A stretch of 64,000 nucleotides of DNA. It comes from Rhizobium herbae. GTDB taxonomy: Bacteria; Pseudomonadota; Alphaproteobacteria; Rhizobiales; Rhizobiaceae. The notes under the pieces are model-generated. The model had not been told where the DNA came from. It saw nothing but the letters and a program-made list of their open reading frames with translations, and did no database searches. Positions 30,054 through 37,978 of this stretch are shown here, piece by piece. The translations under genes and the position numbers were made by a program. How positions within the stretch are numbered: position 1 is the stretch's first letter; each line of letters opens with the position of its first letter. The stretch spans positions 434,001 to 498,000 of the forward strand of contig NZ_JAEUAO010000002.1 of the NCBI RefSeq assembly GCF_019511375.1. The letters run 5' to 3'.

Positions 30054-31238
30054 TCAGGCCCCGATGGCTTTCAGTGCCCGGGCGAAGTCCTCAATCAGGT
30101 CTTCGCTGTCTTCGATGCCGGCCGAGAAGCGCACGGTGCCCGGCGAAATGCCGAGTTCGGCGCGGGCTTCCTCCGACAGGTTCTTGTGTGTCGTCGTCGC
30201 CGGATGGGTGATCAGGCTCTTGCTGTCGCCGAGATTGTTGGAAATCAGCACGACGTCGAGCGCGTTCTGCAGCGCGAAGGCGGCTTCCTTGCCGCCCTTC
30301 AGTTCGAAGCACACCAGCGTCGAGCCGCCCTTCATCTGCCGGGCAATGATATCGGCTTGCGGATGATCCTTGCGGCCGGGATAGATCACGCGGGCGACCT
30401 CAGGCTGTTCGGCAAGGAAGTCGGCGACGCGCGCGGCGTTCTCGCTCTGCTGGCGCACGCGCAGCGGCAGGGTCTCGATGCCCTTCAGCAGCGTCCAGGC
30501 ATTGAACGGCGACAGCGCCGGGCCGGTGTGGCGGAAATAATCGTGCAGGTGTTCGTTGATCCATTCCTTGTCGGAAAGGATGATACCGCCGAGGCAGCGG
30601 CCCTGGCCGTCGATGTGCTTGGTGGCGGAATAGACGACAATATGGGCGCCGAGTTCCAGCGGCTTCTGCAGAAGCGGCGTCGCAAAGACGTTGTCGACCA
30701 CCACCTTGGCGCCGATCGCATTGGCGATCCTGGCGACACCGGCGATATCGACCACTTCCAGGGTCGGATTGGTCGGGCTCTCGAGGAACAACACCTTGGT
30801 GTTCGGCTTGACCGCCTTTTCCCAGTTTTCGAGGAAGCGCCCGTCGATCAGCGTGCATTCGATGCCGTATTTCGGCGCCAGCGTCTCCACTACCCAGCGG
30901 CAGGAGCCGAACAGGGCGCGGGCGGCGACGATATGGTCGCCGGCCTTGAGCTGGCACAGAATGGCCGCCGAAACCGCCGCCATGCCGGATGCCGTGGCGC
31001 GCGCGTCCTCCGCACCTTCCAGCATACACATGCGCTGTTCGAACATGTCGTTGGTCGGGCTGCCGTAGCGGGCGTAGATGAAGCCGTCGGTCTCGCCCTT
31101 GAAGCGCGCCTCGGCGGCTTCCGAGCTGTCATAAACGAAGCCCTGGGTCAGGAAGATGGCTTCTGAGGTTTCGCCGTGGTTCGAACGGGTCGTGCCGCCA
31201 TGAACGAGCTGTGTTGCCGGGCGCCAGTTTTTGCTCAT
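30054..31238 (-). CDS. metZ: O-succinylhomoserine sulfhydrylase
   Basis: MetZ makes homocysteine directly from O-succinylhomoserine and sulfide, the rhizobial route to methionine. The 394-residue PLP enzyme has YARYGSPTNDMFEQR, ATASGMAAV, VVVDNVFATP and the PLP lysine in VVYSATKHIDGQGR. The start at 31238 is 20 bases downstream of the riboswitch terminator; the ribosome site is weak. The upstream leader holds a SAM-II riboswitch, which is diagnostic for metA/metZ-type genes in alphaproteobacteria. Confidence 0.96.
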   Translation of the reverse strand: MSKNWRPATQLVHGGTTRSNHGETSEAIFLTQGFVYDSSEAAEARFKGETDGFIYARYGSPTNDMFEQRMCMLEGAEDARATASGMAAVSAAILCQLKAGDHIVAARALFGSCRWVVETLAPKYGIECTLIDGRFLENWEKAVKPNTKVLFLESPTNPTLEVVDIAGVARIANAIGAKVVVDNVFATPLLQKPLELGAHIVVYSATKHIDGQGRCLGGIILSDKEWINEHLHDYFRHTGPALSPFNAWTLLKGIETLPLRVRQQSENAARVADFLAEQPEVARVIYPGRKDHPQADIIARQMKGGSTLVCFELKGGKEAAFALQNALDVVLISNNLGDSKSLITHPATTTHKNLSEEARAELGISPGTVRFSAGIEDSEDLIEDFARALKAIGA

Positions 31239-31257
31239 CGGATCGTCGCTTTCACAA

Positions 31258-31290
31258 ACAAAAAAACCGGCCGCAAAAGCAAGCCGGTTT
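31258..31290 (-). terminator. Riboswitch-controlled terminator before metZ
   Basis: On the minus strand AAACCGGC and GCCGGTTT form an 8-base stem with a long loop, followed by seven Ts. Its 5' arm can instead pair with the upstream GCCGGG (31283-31300), giving an antiterminator. Confidence 0.8.
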
Positions 31291-31298
31291 CGAACCCG

Positions 31299-31354
31299 GC
31301 CTTTTTAGCTATTTGTTTAACGTGGCTGCAAGCCGACCGGCCAAATCACCACGG
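31299..31354 (-). promoter_or_regulatory. SAM-II riboswitch upstream of metZ
   Basis: The minus strand reads CGTGG-TGATTTGGCC ... GCCACG-TTAAACAAATAGCTAAAAAGG, with P1 stem CGTGG/CCACG and the conserved TGATTT and AAATAGCTAAAAAGG segments of the SAM-II class. SAM binding would form the pseudoknot, hide the GG used by the antiterminator, and let the terminator at 31258-31290 form. Confidence 0.92.
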
Positions 31355-31364
31355 GATAATCCTC

Positions 31365-31393
31365 CAAATACTGCGCAAGCATGCTTGCGTCAA
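31365..31393 (-). promoter_or_regulatory. metZ promoter with 16-base palindrome in its spacer
   Basis: TTGACG (31388-31393) and TATTTG (31365-31370) are 17 bases apart, placing the start of transcription just before the riboswitch. The spacer contains CGCAAGCATGCTTGCG (31374-31389), a perfect palindrome that could be a repressor site. Confidence 0.55.
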
Positions 31394-31398
31394 TTCCC

Positions 31399-31428
31399 TT
31401 GAACAAGAAGATATGTCACAGGGACAAT
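31399..31428 (+). promoter_or_regulatory. Predicted dcd promoter
   Basis: TTGAAC (31399-31404) and GACAAT (31423-31428) are 18 bases apart on the plus strand, 42 bases before the dcd start. It is divergent from and just beyond the metZ promoter. Confidence 0.4.
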
Positions 31429-31469
31429 CTGGTTTATGACGTGCTGCTTGCGGCAAAAAGGAACACGGG

Positions 31470-32567
31470 ATGACGAGGGCAACAGGCATTCTAGCCGATC
31501 GCGCCATAGCGGCGTTGTTTGAGACGGGGCGTCTGAAAAGCGAGGGTGCGCTGGATATCGACCAGATCCAGCCGGCAAGCCTCGACCTGCGCCTGGGCTC
31601 GAAAGCCTTTCGCGTGCGCGCCAGCTTCCTGCCGGGCCCCAGTCATCTCGTGGCTGACAAGCTTGACCGGCTGAAACTGCATGTCGTCGATCTGTCCGAG
31701 GGGGCCGTGCTCGAGACCGGCTGCGTCTACATCGTGCCGCTGATGGAAAGCGTCGACCTGCCTGCCGACATGTCGGCCTCGGCCAATCCGAAGAGCTCGA
31801 CCGGCCGGCTGGATATCTTCACCCGCGTTATCGCCGATCGCGCCCAGGAATTCGACAAGATACCCGCCGGCTATTCCGGCCCGCTCTACCTCGAAATCAG
31901 CCCGCGCACCTTCCCGGTGATCGTGCGGCGCGGCTCGCGCCTGTCGCAGATCCGTTTCCGCATCGGCCACTCGCTGCTCAGCGAAGCCGAGGTCTTGGCG
32001 CTGCATGAAAGCGACGTGCTGGTTGCCAGCGAAAAGCCGAACGTCTCCGGCGGCGGCATCGCGCTTTCCATCGACCTCAAGGGAACCGGCGCCGACGGCC
32101 TGATCGGCTATCGCGGCAAGCACCACACCGCTGTCGTCGATGTCGACAAGAAGGCCGAGCATGGCATCTTCGATTTCTGGGAGCCGCTCTATAGCCGCGG
32201 CCGCGACGAACTGATCCTCGATCCCGACGAATTCTACATTCTCGTCTCGCGTGAGGCGGTGCATGTGCCGCCGCTCTATGCCGCGGAAATGACGCCGTTC
32301 GATCCGCTGGTCGGCGAATTCCGAGTCCATTATGCCGGCTTCTTCGACCCCGGCTTCGGCCACGCCTTTGCGGGCGGAACGGGCAGCCGCGCCGTGCTCG
32401 AAGTTCGCAGCCACGAGGTTCCCTTCATCCTGGAGCATGGCCAGATCGTCGGCCGGCTGGTCTATGAGCACATGATGGAGCGGCCGGAAGGCCTCTATGG
32501 TCTCGGTCTCGGCTCCAACTACCAGGCGCAGGGACTGAAGCTGTCCAAGCATTTCCGCTCGGAATAA
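31470..32567 (+). CDS. dcd: 2'-deoxycytidine 5'-triphosphate deaminase, double-length form
   Basis: The enzyme removes ammonia from dCTP to give dUTP for thymidylate synthesis. At 365 residues it is twice the size of E. coli Dcd (193) and carries two dUTPase-like halves; this is the usual alphaproteobacterial form. The N-terminal half has SASANPKSSTGRLDIFTRV, which holds the family nucleotide-binding and catalytic Arg/Ser region; the second half has GSRAVLEVRSHEVPFILEHGQ. AAGGAAC lies before the ATG. Only one half may be catalytic; I cannot tell from sequence alone. Confidence 0.92.
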   Translation: MTRATGILADRAIAALFETGRLKSEGALDIDQIQPASLDLRLGSKAFRVRASFLPGPSHLVADKLDRLKLHVVDLSEGAVLETGCVYIVPLMESVDLPADMSASANPKSSTGRLDIFTRVIADRAQEFDKIPAGYSGPLYLEISPRTFPVIVRRGSRLSQIRFRIGHSLLSEAEVLALHESDVLVASEKPNVSGGGIALSIDLKGTGADGLIGYRGKHHTAVVDVDKKAEHGIFDFWEPLYSRGRDELILDPDEFYILVSREAVHVPPLYAAEMTPFDPLVGEFRVHYAGFFDPGFGHAFAGGTGSRAVLEVRSHEVPFILEHGQIVGRLVYEHMMERPEGLYGLGLGSNYQAQGLKLSKHFRSE

Positions 32568-32591
32568 AGGTGCCCGCCATCCGAAGCCACC

Positions 32592-32621
32592 TTGACAGCC
32601 GGCAGCGCTTGGTGGAAACCT
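32592..32621 (+). promoter_or_regulatory. Predicted promoter of tRNA-Gly
   Basis: A consensus TTGACA at 32592 is followed 17-18 bases later by GAAACC/AAACCT, 12 bases before the tRNA. The -10 match is weak. Confidence 0.4.
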
Positions 32622-32632
32622 CCTAAGCCGAC

Positions 32633-32706
32633 GCGGGTATGATGTAGTGGTAGCTTGTCAGCTTCCCAAGCTGATCGTGCGGGTTCGATTCCCGCTACCC
32701 GCTCCA
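32633..32706 (+). tRNA. tRNA-Gly (anticodon CCC)
   Basis: Acceptor GCGGGTA pairs with TACCCGC, anticodon stem TCAGC/GCTGA holds loop TTCCCAA with anticodon CCC, the T arm is GCGGG-TTCGATT-CCCGC, and CCA is encoded. It reads GGG codons. The AT-richer region with the RTX gene starts just after it. Confidence 0.96.
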
Positions 32707-32988
32707 CCTTGTTTCCTAAGGTTTGAGGGCACTCGGCACCCTCTCAAGCAGACGGTTTAACGCCAGTTTTACACTTTTCGTTCTGGCTTTGGCCCTGTCG
32801 ATCGTTTGATCACCGCTGAGTGGCGGCTATGCGGCTCACGTATCTCCGATAGGATATCAATCACAATGATGCCTTTTAGCGCATTCCAGCTACGGAGCTC
32901 GGGCATTTCCTCGGCAGCGTATTGGTGCTACTCCTGTGCCTATGATTCTGTTTTTACTTAATTTTATCTAGCTTCTAGGAGGGACCGC

Positions 32989-34014
32989 ATGACAGTTCAA
33001 ATCAACGCATTTGATCCCGACAACAATGGTATCGGCATCAGCTTTAGCCGGTATCTCAGCCAAAAATTCGCGTTCGACAATGTTTCTGCAGCGCTCTCCA
33101 CGGACACGGATGTGACCGAATATGCGTTTATTGGTGCAGATGGCGGGGGCGTCATTTTTCATTCTTCCACCGGCTGGACCCTTGATCCTGGCACCGGCAA
33201 CGTTGTCGGCACCCTCGACAGCATCTCTTTCGGTCAGCAAACTGCGGTGGCGGTTGATGGAACATTCAGCCAATCTGCAGAGATGTCCATGTCCGGCCTC
33301 GACATTTTCGGCTCAGATCTGCAGACGATCTTCGATCAGGCATCCGACGGCGATTTCATGCAGCTCAATGGTACGGTCTATAATGATGCCTTCAATGTGG
33401 TCGGATCATCAAGCAAGGACAGTTTCAGGGGCGGTGGACAAAGCGACGTCATTCATGGTGGTGCCGGGGATGATCGCATCCAGGGCAGCGGCGGACGAGA
33501 TGAAGGGGACCGTCTATTCGGGGACAGCGGAAATGACCGAGTGATCGGCAGTTTTGGTGACGATGTCATCTACGGCGGAAGTGGTGACGACGTCATCGAT
33601 GCGAAGCTCGGCGACGACATTGTCAAAGGTGGAACCGGCAACGACAAACTGTACGGCAATAGGGGCGACGACAAACTGTACGGTGATAGCGGCGACGACT
33701 TTATCTCAGGCGGTAGAGGCGAAGACCGCATCTACGGCGGGTCCGGCAACGATGAACTTTACGGCTCTAGTAGCCCCGACGTATTCGTGTTCGAAAACGA
33801 TGCCGGTGATGATATCATCACCGATTTCAAAGCAGGCAAAGCCGGTAAGGATGTAATCCTTTTCCATGACGTTGGCCTGCACTCGTTTGCCGACGTGCTC
33901 GACCATGCAGCTGACACGACTGGCGGCATGCTTATCATCTACGACGAGGGGTCGCTTCTCCTTGAAAACGTCAAGTTAGCGCAACTCGACAAGCACGACT
34001 TCTTGTTCAGCTAA
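32989..34014 (+). CDS. RTX calcium-binding protein with HasA-like N-terminal domain, probable type I secretion substrate
   Basis: The 341-residue protein has no N-terminal signal peptide. Residues about 1-135 resemble the HasA hemophore core: a GISFSRYL start, GTLDSISFG, and MSGLDIFGSDLQ, in the same order as HasA's YSIHDYL, GQLDSLSFG and FGGLNLSSLQ. Residues about 150-265 hold about ten GGxGxDxhx calcium-binding nonapeptides. The C-terminus ends KHDFLFS, a hydrophobic tail typical of type I secreted proteins. The HasA heme ligands Tyr75 and His83 do not seem to be kept. AGGAGG precedes the ATG. Codon use and base content are AT-richer than the neighbours, suggesting transfer. No T1SS genes are nearby. 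Confidence 0.82.
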   Translation: MTVQINAFDPDNNGIGISFSRYLSQKFAFDNVSAALSTDTDVTEYAFIGADGGGVIFHSSTGWTLDPGTGNVVGTLDSISFGQQTAVAVDGTFSQSAEMSMSGLDIFGSDLQTIFDQASDGDFMQLNGTVYNDAFNVVGSSSKDSFRGGGQSDVIHGGAGDDRIQGSGGRDEGDRLFGDSGNDRVIGSFGDDVIYGGSGDDVIDAKLGDDIVKGGTGNDKLYGNRGDDKLYGDSGDDFISGGRGEDRIYGGSGNDELYGSSSPDVFVFENDAGDDIITDFKAGKAGKDVILFHDVGLHSFADVLDHAADTTGGMLIIYDEGSLLLENVKLAQLDKHDFLFS

Positions 34015-34237
34015 CGTCCGCTTATGTCAAACGGGTGGCTTCCATAGGGCCGCTGCTCGAAGCCCTTATCCCTCTAGGGATTTTGCGAAAGGGGGACTGT
34101 TCACGAGGCGGCCCCCCAATTATCGTTCGGTCTTGCGCTGCGCTCCCAGCGCATGAATTCGACGGGGTTTTCAGTGGGAGGGGCCGGCTTTGCAGGCGCC
34201 CGGCCTGGCGCCTACATCCTGTTCGAAACGTTCGGCA

Positions 34238-34507
34238 TTAAAGTTCCGGACCATCGTCGACCTTCGTCCAGACGAGTGACCATTCATCCCTGCCGCCTTC
34301 GTTGTGGACGTAGCGGCCGTGCCCGGCACGCTGATCGCGCCACGCGTCCTTGATGACCCATTCCGGCGGGGCAATTCCCGGCAGGTTCAGTGTCTGCAGG
34401 GTGTCGTGCAGTTCCGGGAGCGTGGTGACCCTTCGGATGGCACGCCGGCCGTTCGCTTTGATCTTCCAGGCATAGTGCGCCATAGCGATATCAGGGTCGA
34501 TTTTCAT
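34238..34507 (-). CDS. Small hypothetical protein (89 aa)
   Basis: The frame begins MKIDPDIAMAHYAWKIKANG and is preceded by a strong AAAAGGAGG five bases before the ATG. It is basic, rich in Trp and His, with no membrane segment. I do not recognise the family. A 23-base palindrome lies 28 bases upstream. It lies between the RTX gene and the GT2 gene in a stretch that looks accessory. Confidence 0.65.
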   Translation of the reverse strand: MKIDPDIAMAHYAWKIKANGRRAIRRVTTLPELHDTLQTLNLPGIAPPEWVIKDAWRDQRAGHGRYVHNEGGRDEWSLVWTKVDDGPEL

Positions 34508-34534
34508 CGTATCCTCCTTTTTACGCTAGAACAT

Positions 34535-34557
34535 AAGGAACAACTAATTTGTTCCTT
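34535..34557. promoter_or_regulatory. Strong palindrome AAGGAACAA-N5-TTGTTCCTT
   Basis: Perfect 9-base arms surround CTAAT. It lies just upstream of the 89-residue gene and is probably a repressor binding site. It does not have the GTTC-N7-GTTC spacing of alphaproteobacterial LexA boxes. Confidence 0.5.
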
Positions 34558-34639
34558 CATGCCGGGATCCGTCAATGCGGAGCGCGCTGATTCATCCGCC
34601 TTCGGGTACGATTTCCGCCGACCGCGCCTGCTTTTCGTC

Positions 34640-36568
34640 CTATGCCTCGCCGACGGGGCTATGTGGCGTCTTGTTCCAGGAGAACGGATTGGTCCTGAGT
34701 TCCAGCAGAGCTCTCCAGGCGGCCAGTGACATGATCAGCCAGTAGAACGGCACGTAAACCCAATTCCTGCCCACCGCCCGTCTCTCGCTCGCTCCCATGC
34801 GGTTGCGGCCGAGCGCAATAAAGACGGCATAACTGCCGAAGATATTGATGATGTCGCAGGCAAACAGCCAGAAGGCGAGCCAGCTGTCCACATGGGTGCT
34901 GTCCTGGAGCATCATCCATGTCAGATAGACGAGAAATCCGATGACGATGGGGTGGCAGAGCGAGGATAAAAGCATGCCTGCGATCAGAACCTGAAATACG
35001 GCAAAGGACGGCCAGCCAGTTTCCCTGGCAAGTTGCGCAGGTTTGCGCATCAGCACGAGCCAGGTCTGCAGCCAGCCCTTGAACCAGCGCGTTCGCTGGC
35101 CGAGCCAGATCGGCAGCGTCACCGGCGCTTCCTCGAAGGTGGGCCTGAGGATGACACGGGAGCGATAGCCCAGGCGATGCAGGCGCATGCCAAGGTCCGC
35201 ATCCTCGGTCATGTTGTATGGATCCCAGCCGCCGATGTGCCGCAGCTCCGCTGTCCGAAAATGGTTGGATGTCCCGCCAAGCGGCAGCGGCAGGCCGGTC
35301 AGGGACAGCATCGGCAACAGCCCGCGAAAAAGCCCGGCATATTCCACCGCAAACAGCGCGCTCAGCCAGGATTGCCGGGCATTGGTGACGATCAAGGGGG
35401 CCTGCAGGCAGATCACGCGCTCCGGTGCCGCCATGAACGCGGCATGGGCCTCGCGCAGCTGGCCGGGATGCGGCCGGTCTTCCGCGTCATAGACGGTCAC
35501 GAAGGCGCCGCGAACCCCGGGCAGGGCATAGCTCAGGGCCTTCGGCTTGGTGCGTGGCAGGTGCACGGGCACAAGCACGATCTCATATTCGGGCGCGAGC
35601 GGCAGGGCGCGCAACGCGGCGATCGTCTCGACATCATCCTCCTCGCAGATCAGCTTGATATCGAGGCGCGAGCGTGGCCAGTCGAGCCGGTCCAGCGCTG
35701 CGATCAACTGTGCGGCCACGCTTTCTTCCTTGTAGAGTGCGACCAGTACCGAATAGACGGGCAGGGGACCGACCGTCTCGTCCTCCATGGGGGGCCTTCG
35801 CCCGGAGCGCTGCTGCAGGAAGGCGCAGCCGAGCGCATAGAACCGTACGAGAAAGTTGGCCAGGTAGAACAGCGTCAGGACGATATGCAGCATCAGGAGG
35901 CTGACGATCGGCAGTGTGATCGCGGCTGCGACCAGCGCGCCGAGCATGACGCCGGCATAAAATCCCTGCTTGCCCCAGAAGGTGATGCGGGCGCTGTGAA
36001 GGGGGGTCGTTTCGAAAAGTGCCTGCGTCGTCGCCGTTACCCGGCGCCGGCGCCCGGCCTGCCAGGCCGCATTGCGCACGGCCGAAGGGGTGGAGACGGC
36101 GATCGACTGGCGCAGCGGTGGCGTTCGTTCAAGAAGCGCCGCCATCTCGTCCAGCCGGGAAAGCGAAGGAACGATCACAGTGATCGGCGGGCGGCTTGCG
36201 TGATGAATACGCAGCATTTCCGGCCGGATGATCTGCGTATCGATCCCCGCAATATCCTGCACCCGGTTCGGGTCGATATCCGGCATGAAGTCGAGCCCGA
36301 GCCTTTCGGCCAGAGCTGCGAAATAGATGGCCTCATTGATGTCGCCAGAGGCGAGAAGTTCCTCCTCGACGGTCGTTCCGTGCTCTTCGGCCAGGAGCAT
36401 GGCCTGCGCAATCAAGGGCTTGCCGATGCCCATCTGCAGCAACAGGCGGCCTTCCCGTTTCAAAGCCAGAGAGAACAGTTGCGCCGTTGCGGCAGACGGC
36501 GTTCGTCTGCCCGGCGCTTGATTTGCGGTAGCCATTCCGGAATTGTCCGGATAATCTTCCAGCCGCAT
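34640..36568 (-). CDS. Membrane GT2 glycosyltransferase with N-terminal GspE-N-like domain
   Basis: The 642-residue protein begins with a GspE N-terminal (MshEN-like) region at about residues 40-110 (GKPLIAQAMLLAEEHG, ASGDINEAIYFAALAERLGLDF). Two helices follow at about 205-245, then a processive-type GT2 domain with VYDAEDRPHPGQL (second Asp motif), TEDADLGMRL and QRTRWFKGW (QxxRW), and several C-terminal helices. It probably polymerises or transfers a sugar across the membrane. E. coli NfrB, which combines a GT2 and MshEN domain and responds to c-di-GMP, is the nearest precedent I know, though with the domains in the other order. The start is uncertain: 36568, 36535 or TTG 36595. Confidence 0.8.
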   Translation of the reverse strand: MRLEDYPDNSGMATANQAPGRRTPSAATAQLFSLALKREGRLLLQMGIGKPLIAQAMLLAEEHGTTVEEELLASGDINEAIYFAALAERLGLDFMPDIDPNRVQDIAGIDTQIIRPEMLRIHHASRPPITVIVPSLSRLDEMAALLERTPPLRQSIAVSTPSAVRNAAWQAGRRRRVTATTQALFETTPLHSARITFWGKQGFYAGVMLGALVAAAITLPIVSLLMLHIVLTLFYLANFLVRFYALGCAFLQQRSGRRPPMEDETVGPLPVYSVLVALYKEESVAAQLIAALDRLDWPRSRLDIKLICEEDDVETIAALRALPLAPEYEIVLVPVHLPRTKPKALSYALPGVRGAFVTVYDAEDRPHPGQLREAHAAFMAAPERVICLQAPLIVTNARQSWLSALFAVEYAGLFRGLLPMLSLTGLPLPLGGTSNHFRTAELRHIGGWDPYNMTEDADLGMRLHRLGYRSRVILRPTFEEAPVTLPIWLGQRTRWFKGWLQTWLVLMRKPAQLARETGWPSFAVFQVLIAGMLLSSLCHPIVIGFLVYLTWMMLQDSTHVDSWLAFWLFACDIINIFGSYAVFIALGRNRMGASERRAVGRNWVYVPFYWLIMSLAAWRALLELRTNPFSWNKTPHSPVGEA

Positions 36569-36618
36569 GCAATCCCCGTCGCCGCCTGGCGGCAATATCC
36601 CCTTATCTGATCCCGGGA

Positions 36619-37497
36619 ATGATCATAGTGATACGCGCGCTCCGTGCACTTCTAAAATTCAATGGGATTTTCACGTTGTGTGTGCTGCTGATTGCAGCGT
36701 TTTCGGGCCTTTCACGGGCGGCCGGCGTTCACGACCTGCCTTTGTTGTTTGACGCGCGCGAGCGGATCGCGAAACCGGATCTGAGCGGCCTCGCCCGCCT
36801 GCGCTTTCTGACGACGGTGGATTTCCCGCCTTTCAACTTCATCGACCAGTCGGGCAAGCTTTCAGGCTTCCATGTCGATCTGGCGCGGGAAATTTGCCGG
36901 GAACTGGAGATCGAGGCCAAATGTCAGATCCAGGCCGTGACTTTCGCGGAACTGCAGTCCGCGCTCGAGGACGGGCAGGGAGAGGCAATTATCGCGGGGA
37001 TTGGCATCAGCCCCGAGCTTCGGCAGCGTTTCGCCTTTTCCCGCGCCTTCATGACGCTGCCCGCCCGATTTGCGGCCAATCGGCAGGCCATGGGGAGCGA
37101 TCTCGCCGTCAGCGCGCTCGGCGGCAAGCCGGTCGGTGCGGTATCCGGGACGACACACGAAGCGATGCTGAAGGCGTTCTTTCCGACGTTCGAGGTCAGG
37201 TCATTTGCCAGCCGCGATGCGATGCTCACGGCGCTGAAGAGCGGGGCTGTTGCTGCAGCCTTCTCCGATGGCATGCAACTGTCCTTCTGGACGGCGGGCA
37301 ATGACGCTGCCAATTGCTGTACGCTTCTGGACGGCGCTTATTTCTCGCAGCGTTTCCTCGGGGAGGGGCTGACGATCATGAACCGCAAGGGCGACCCGGC
37401 CCTCACGCAGGCGATCGATCACGCTCTGCTCGAACTCTCGCGCAAGGGCCGTCTCAATGAAATCTACCTGCGGTATTTTCCCGCCGGCATTTACTGA
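36619..37497 (+). CDS. Orphan family-3 extracellular solute-binding protein
   Basis: The 292-residue product opens with a hydrophobic helix (residues about 14-34, ALLKFNGIFTLCVLLIAAFSGLSRA), likely a signal peptide, and then a periplasmic binding domain of the polar amino-acid type (VDFPPFNFIDQSGKLSGFHVDLAREI). No permease or ATPase gene is nearby. It is divergent from the GT2 gene with 50 bases between starts, so the two probably share control. Stand-alone SBPs can serve as sensor partners; whether it binds an amino acid here is not known. Confidence 0.78.
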   Translation: MIIVIRALRALLKFNGIFTLCVLLIAAFSGLSRAAGVHDLPLLFDARERIAKPDLSGLARLRFLTTVDFPPFNFIDQSGKLSGFHVDLAREICRELEIEAKCQIQAVTFAELQSALEDGQGEAIIAGIGISPELRQRFAFSRAFMTLPARFAANRQAMGSDLAVSALGGKPVGAVSGTTHEAMLKAFFPTFEVRSFASRDAMLTALKSGAVAAAFSDGMQLSFWTAGNDAANCCTLLDGAYFSQRFLGEGLTIMNRKGDPALTQAIDHALLELSRKGRLNEIYLRYFPAGIY

Positions 37498-37515
37498 TCG
37501 CTGTCTCTCTGCCGG

Positions 37516-37926
37516 TTATTTGCGGAAGCGGGCGATGGCGCTGCGCTCGATGGCGGCGCAGGTAAGCTTGTCGAGCCCCAGCCGGTCCCGAAGAAGCTGC
37601 AGCAGCCGGATTTCCTCGTTCAGGACGGAATGATCCGTCGCGGCAAGCTCCACGGCGACGGCATAAGCCGTATCGTAGAGCCGGGGCGGGAGCGCCTCGC
37701 GCACGACTTCAAGCGCGATGTCCAGTCCTTCCGCGCCGTCGAGCAGAGCCCCGCATTCCCGCGCCACATGCACCAGCCGGTCATGATCGAAGCCGTCAAA
37801 GACCGGCAGGTGGCGAGCCAGCCGGCCGATACCCTCCAGTTCGTTATCGGTCATGGTCTTGTCGACTGCCGACATCATCACCATCACATAGATGAGAGCT
37901 TCCTGAGGACTGAGGTTATCGGGCAT
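37516..37926 (-). CDS. TerB-family protein
   Basis: The 136-residue helical product resembles the TerB/tellurite-resistance fold: LSPQEALIYVMVMMSAVDKTMTDNELEGIGRLA is the usual first acidic motif, and LAATDHSVLNEEIRLLQLLRDRL the second. Members bind metals and are linked to stress response; tellurite resistance itself is not implied. The ATG at 37926 gives the family start; the 42-residue upstream extension is poor in conserved sense. Confidence 0.78.
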   Translation of the reverse strand: MPDNLSPQEALIYVMVMMSAVDKTMTDNELEGIGRLARHLPVFDGFDHDRLVHVARECGALLDGAEGLDIALEVVREALPPRLYDTAYAVAVELAATDHSVLNEEIRLLQLLRDRLGLDKLTCAAIERSAIARFRK

Positions 37927-37978
37927 GACGATCCGTGCTGCTGGGACTAGGCAAAGAGGTATGGACCGGGGCTGTCTC

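Noticed and set aside
32633-34240. Genomic island inserted at tRNA-Gly
   Set aside because: The RTX region is AT-rich and starts right after the tRNA, but no integrase and no repeat of the tRNA 3' end was found downstream.
34529-34557. LexA box before the 89-residue gene
   Set aside because: GAAC repeats are 5 bases apart rather than the 7 needed for alphaproteobacterial LexA; I treat it as an unassigned palindrome.
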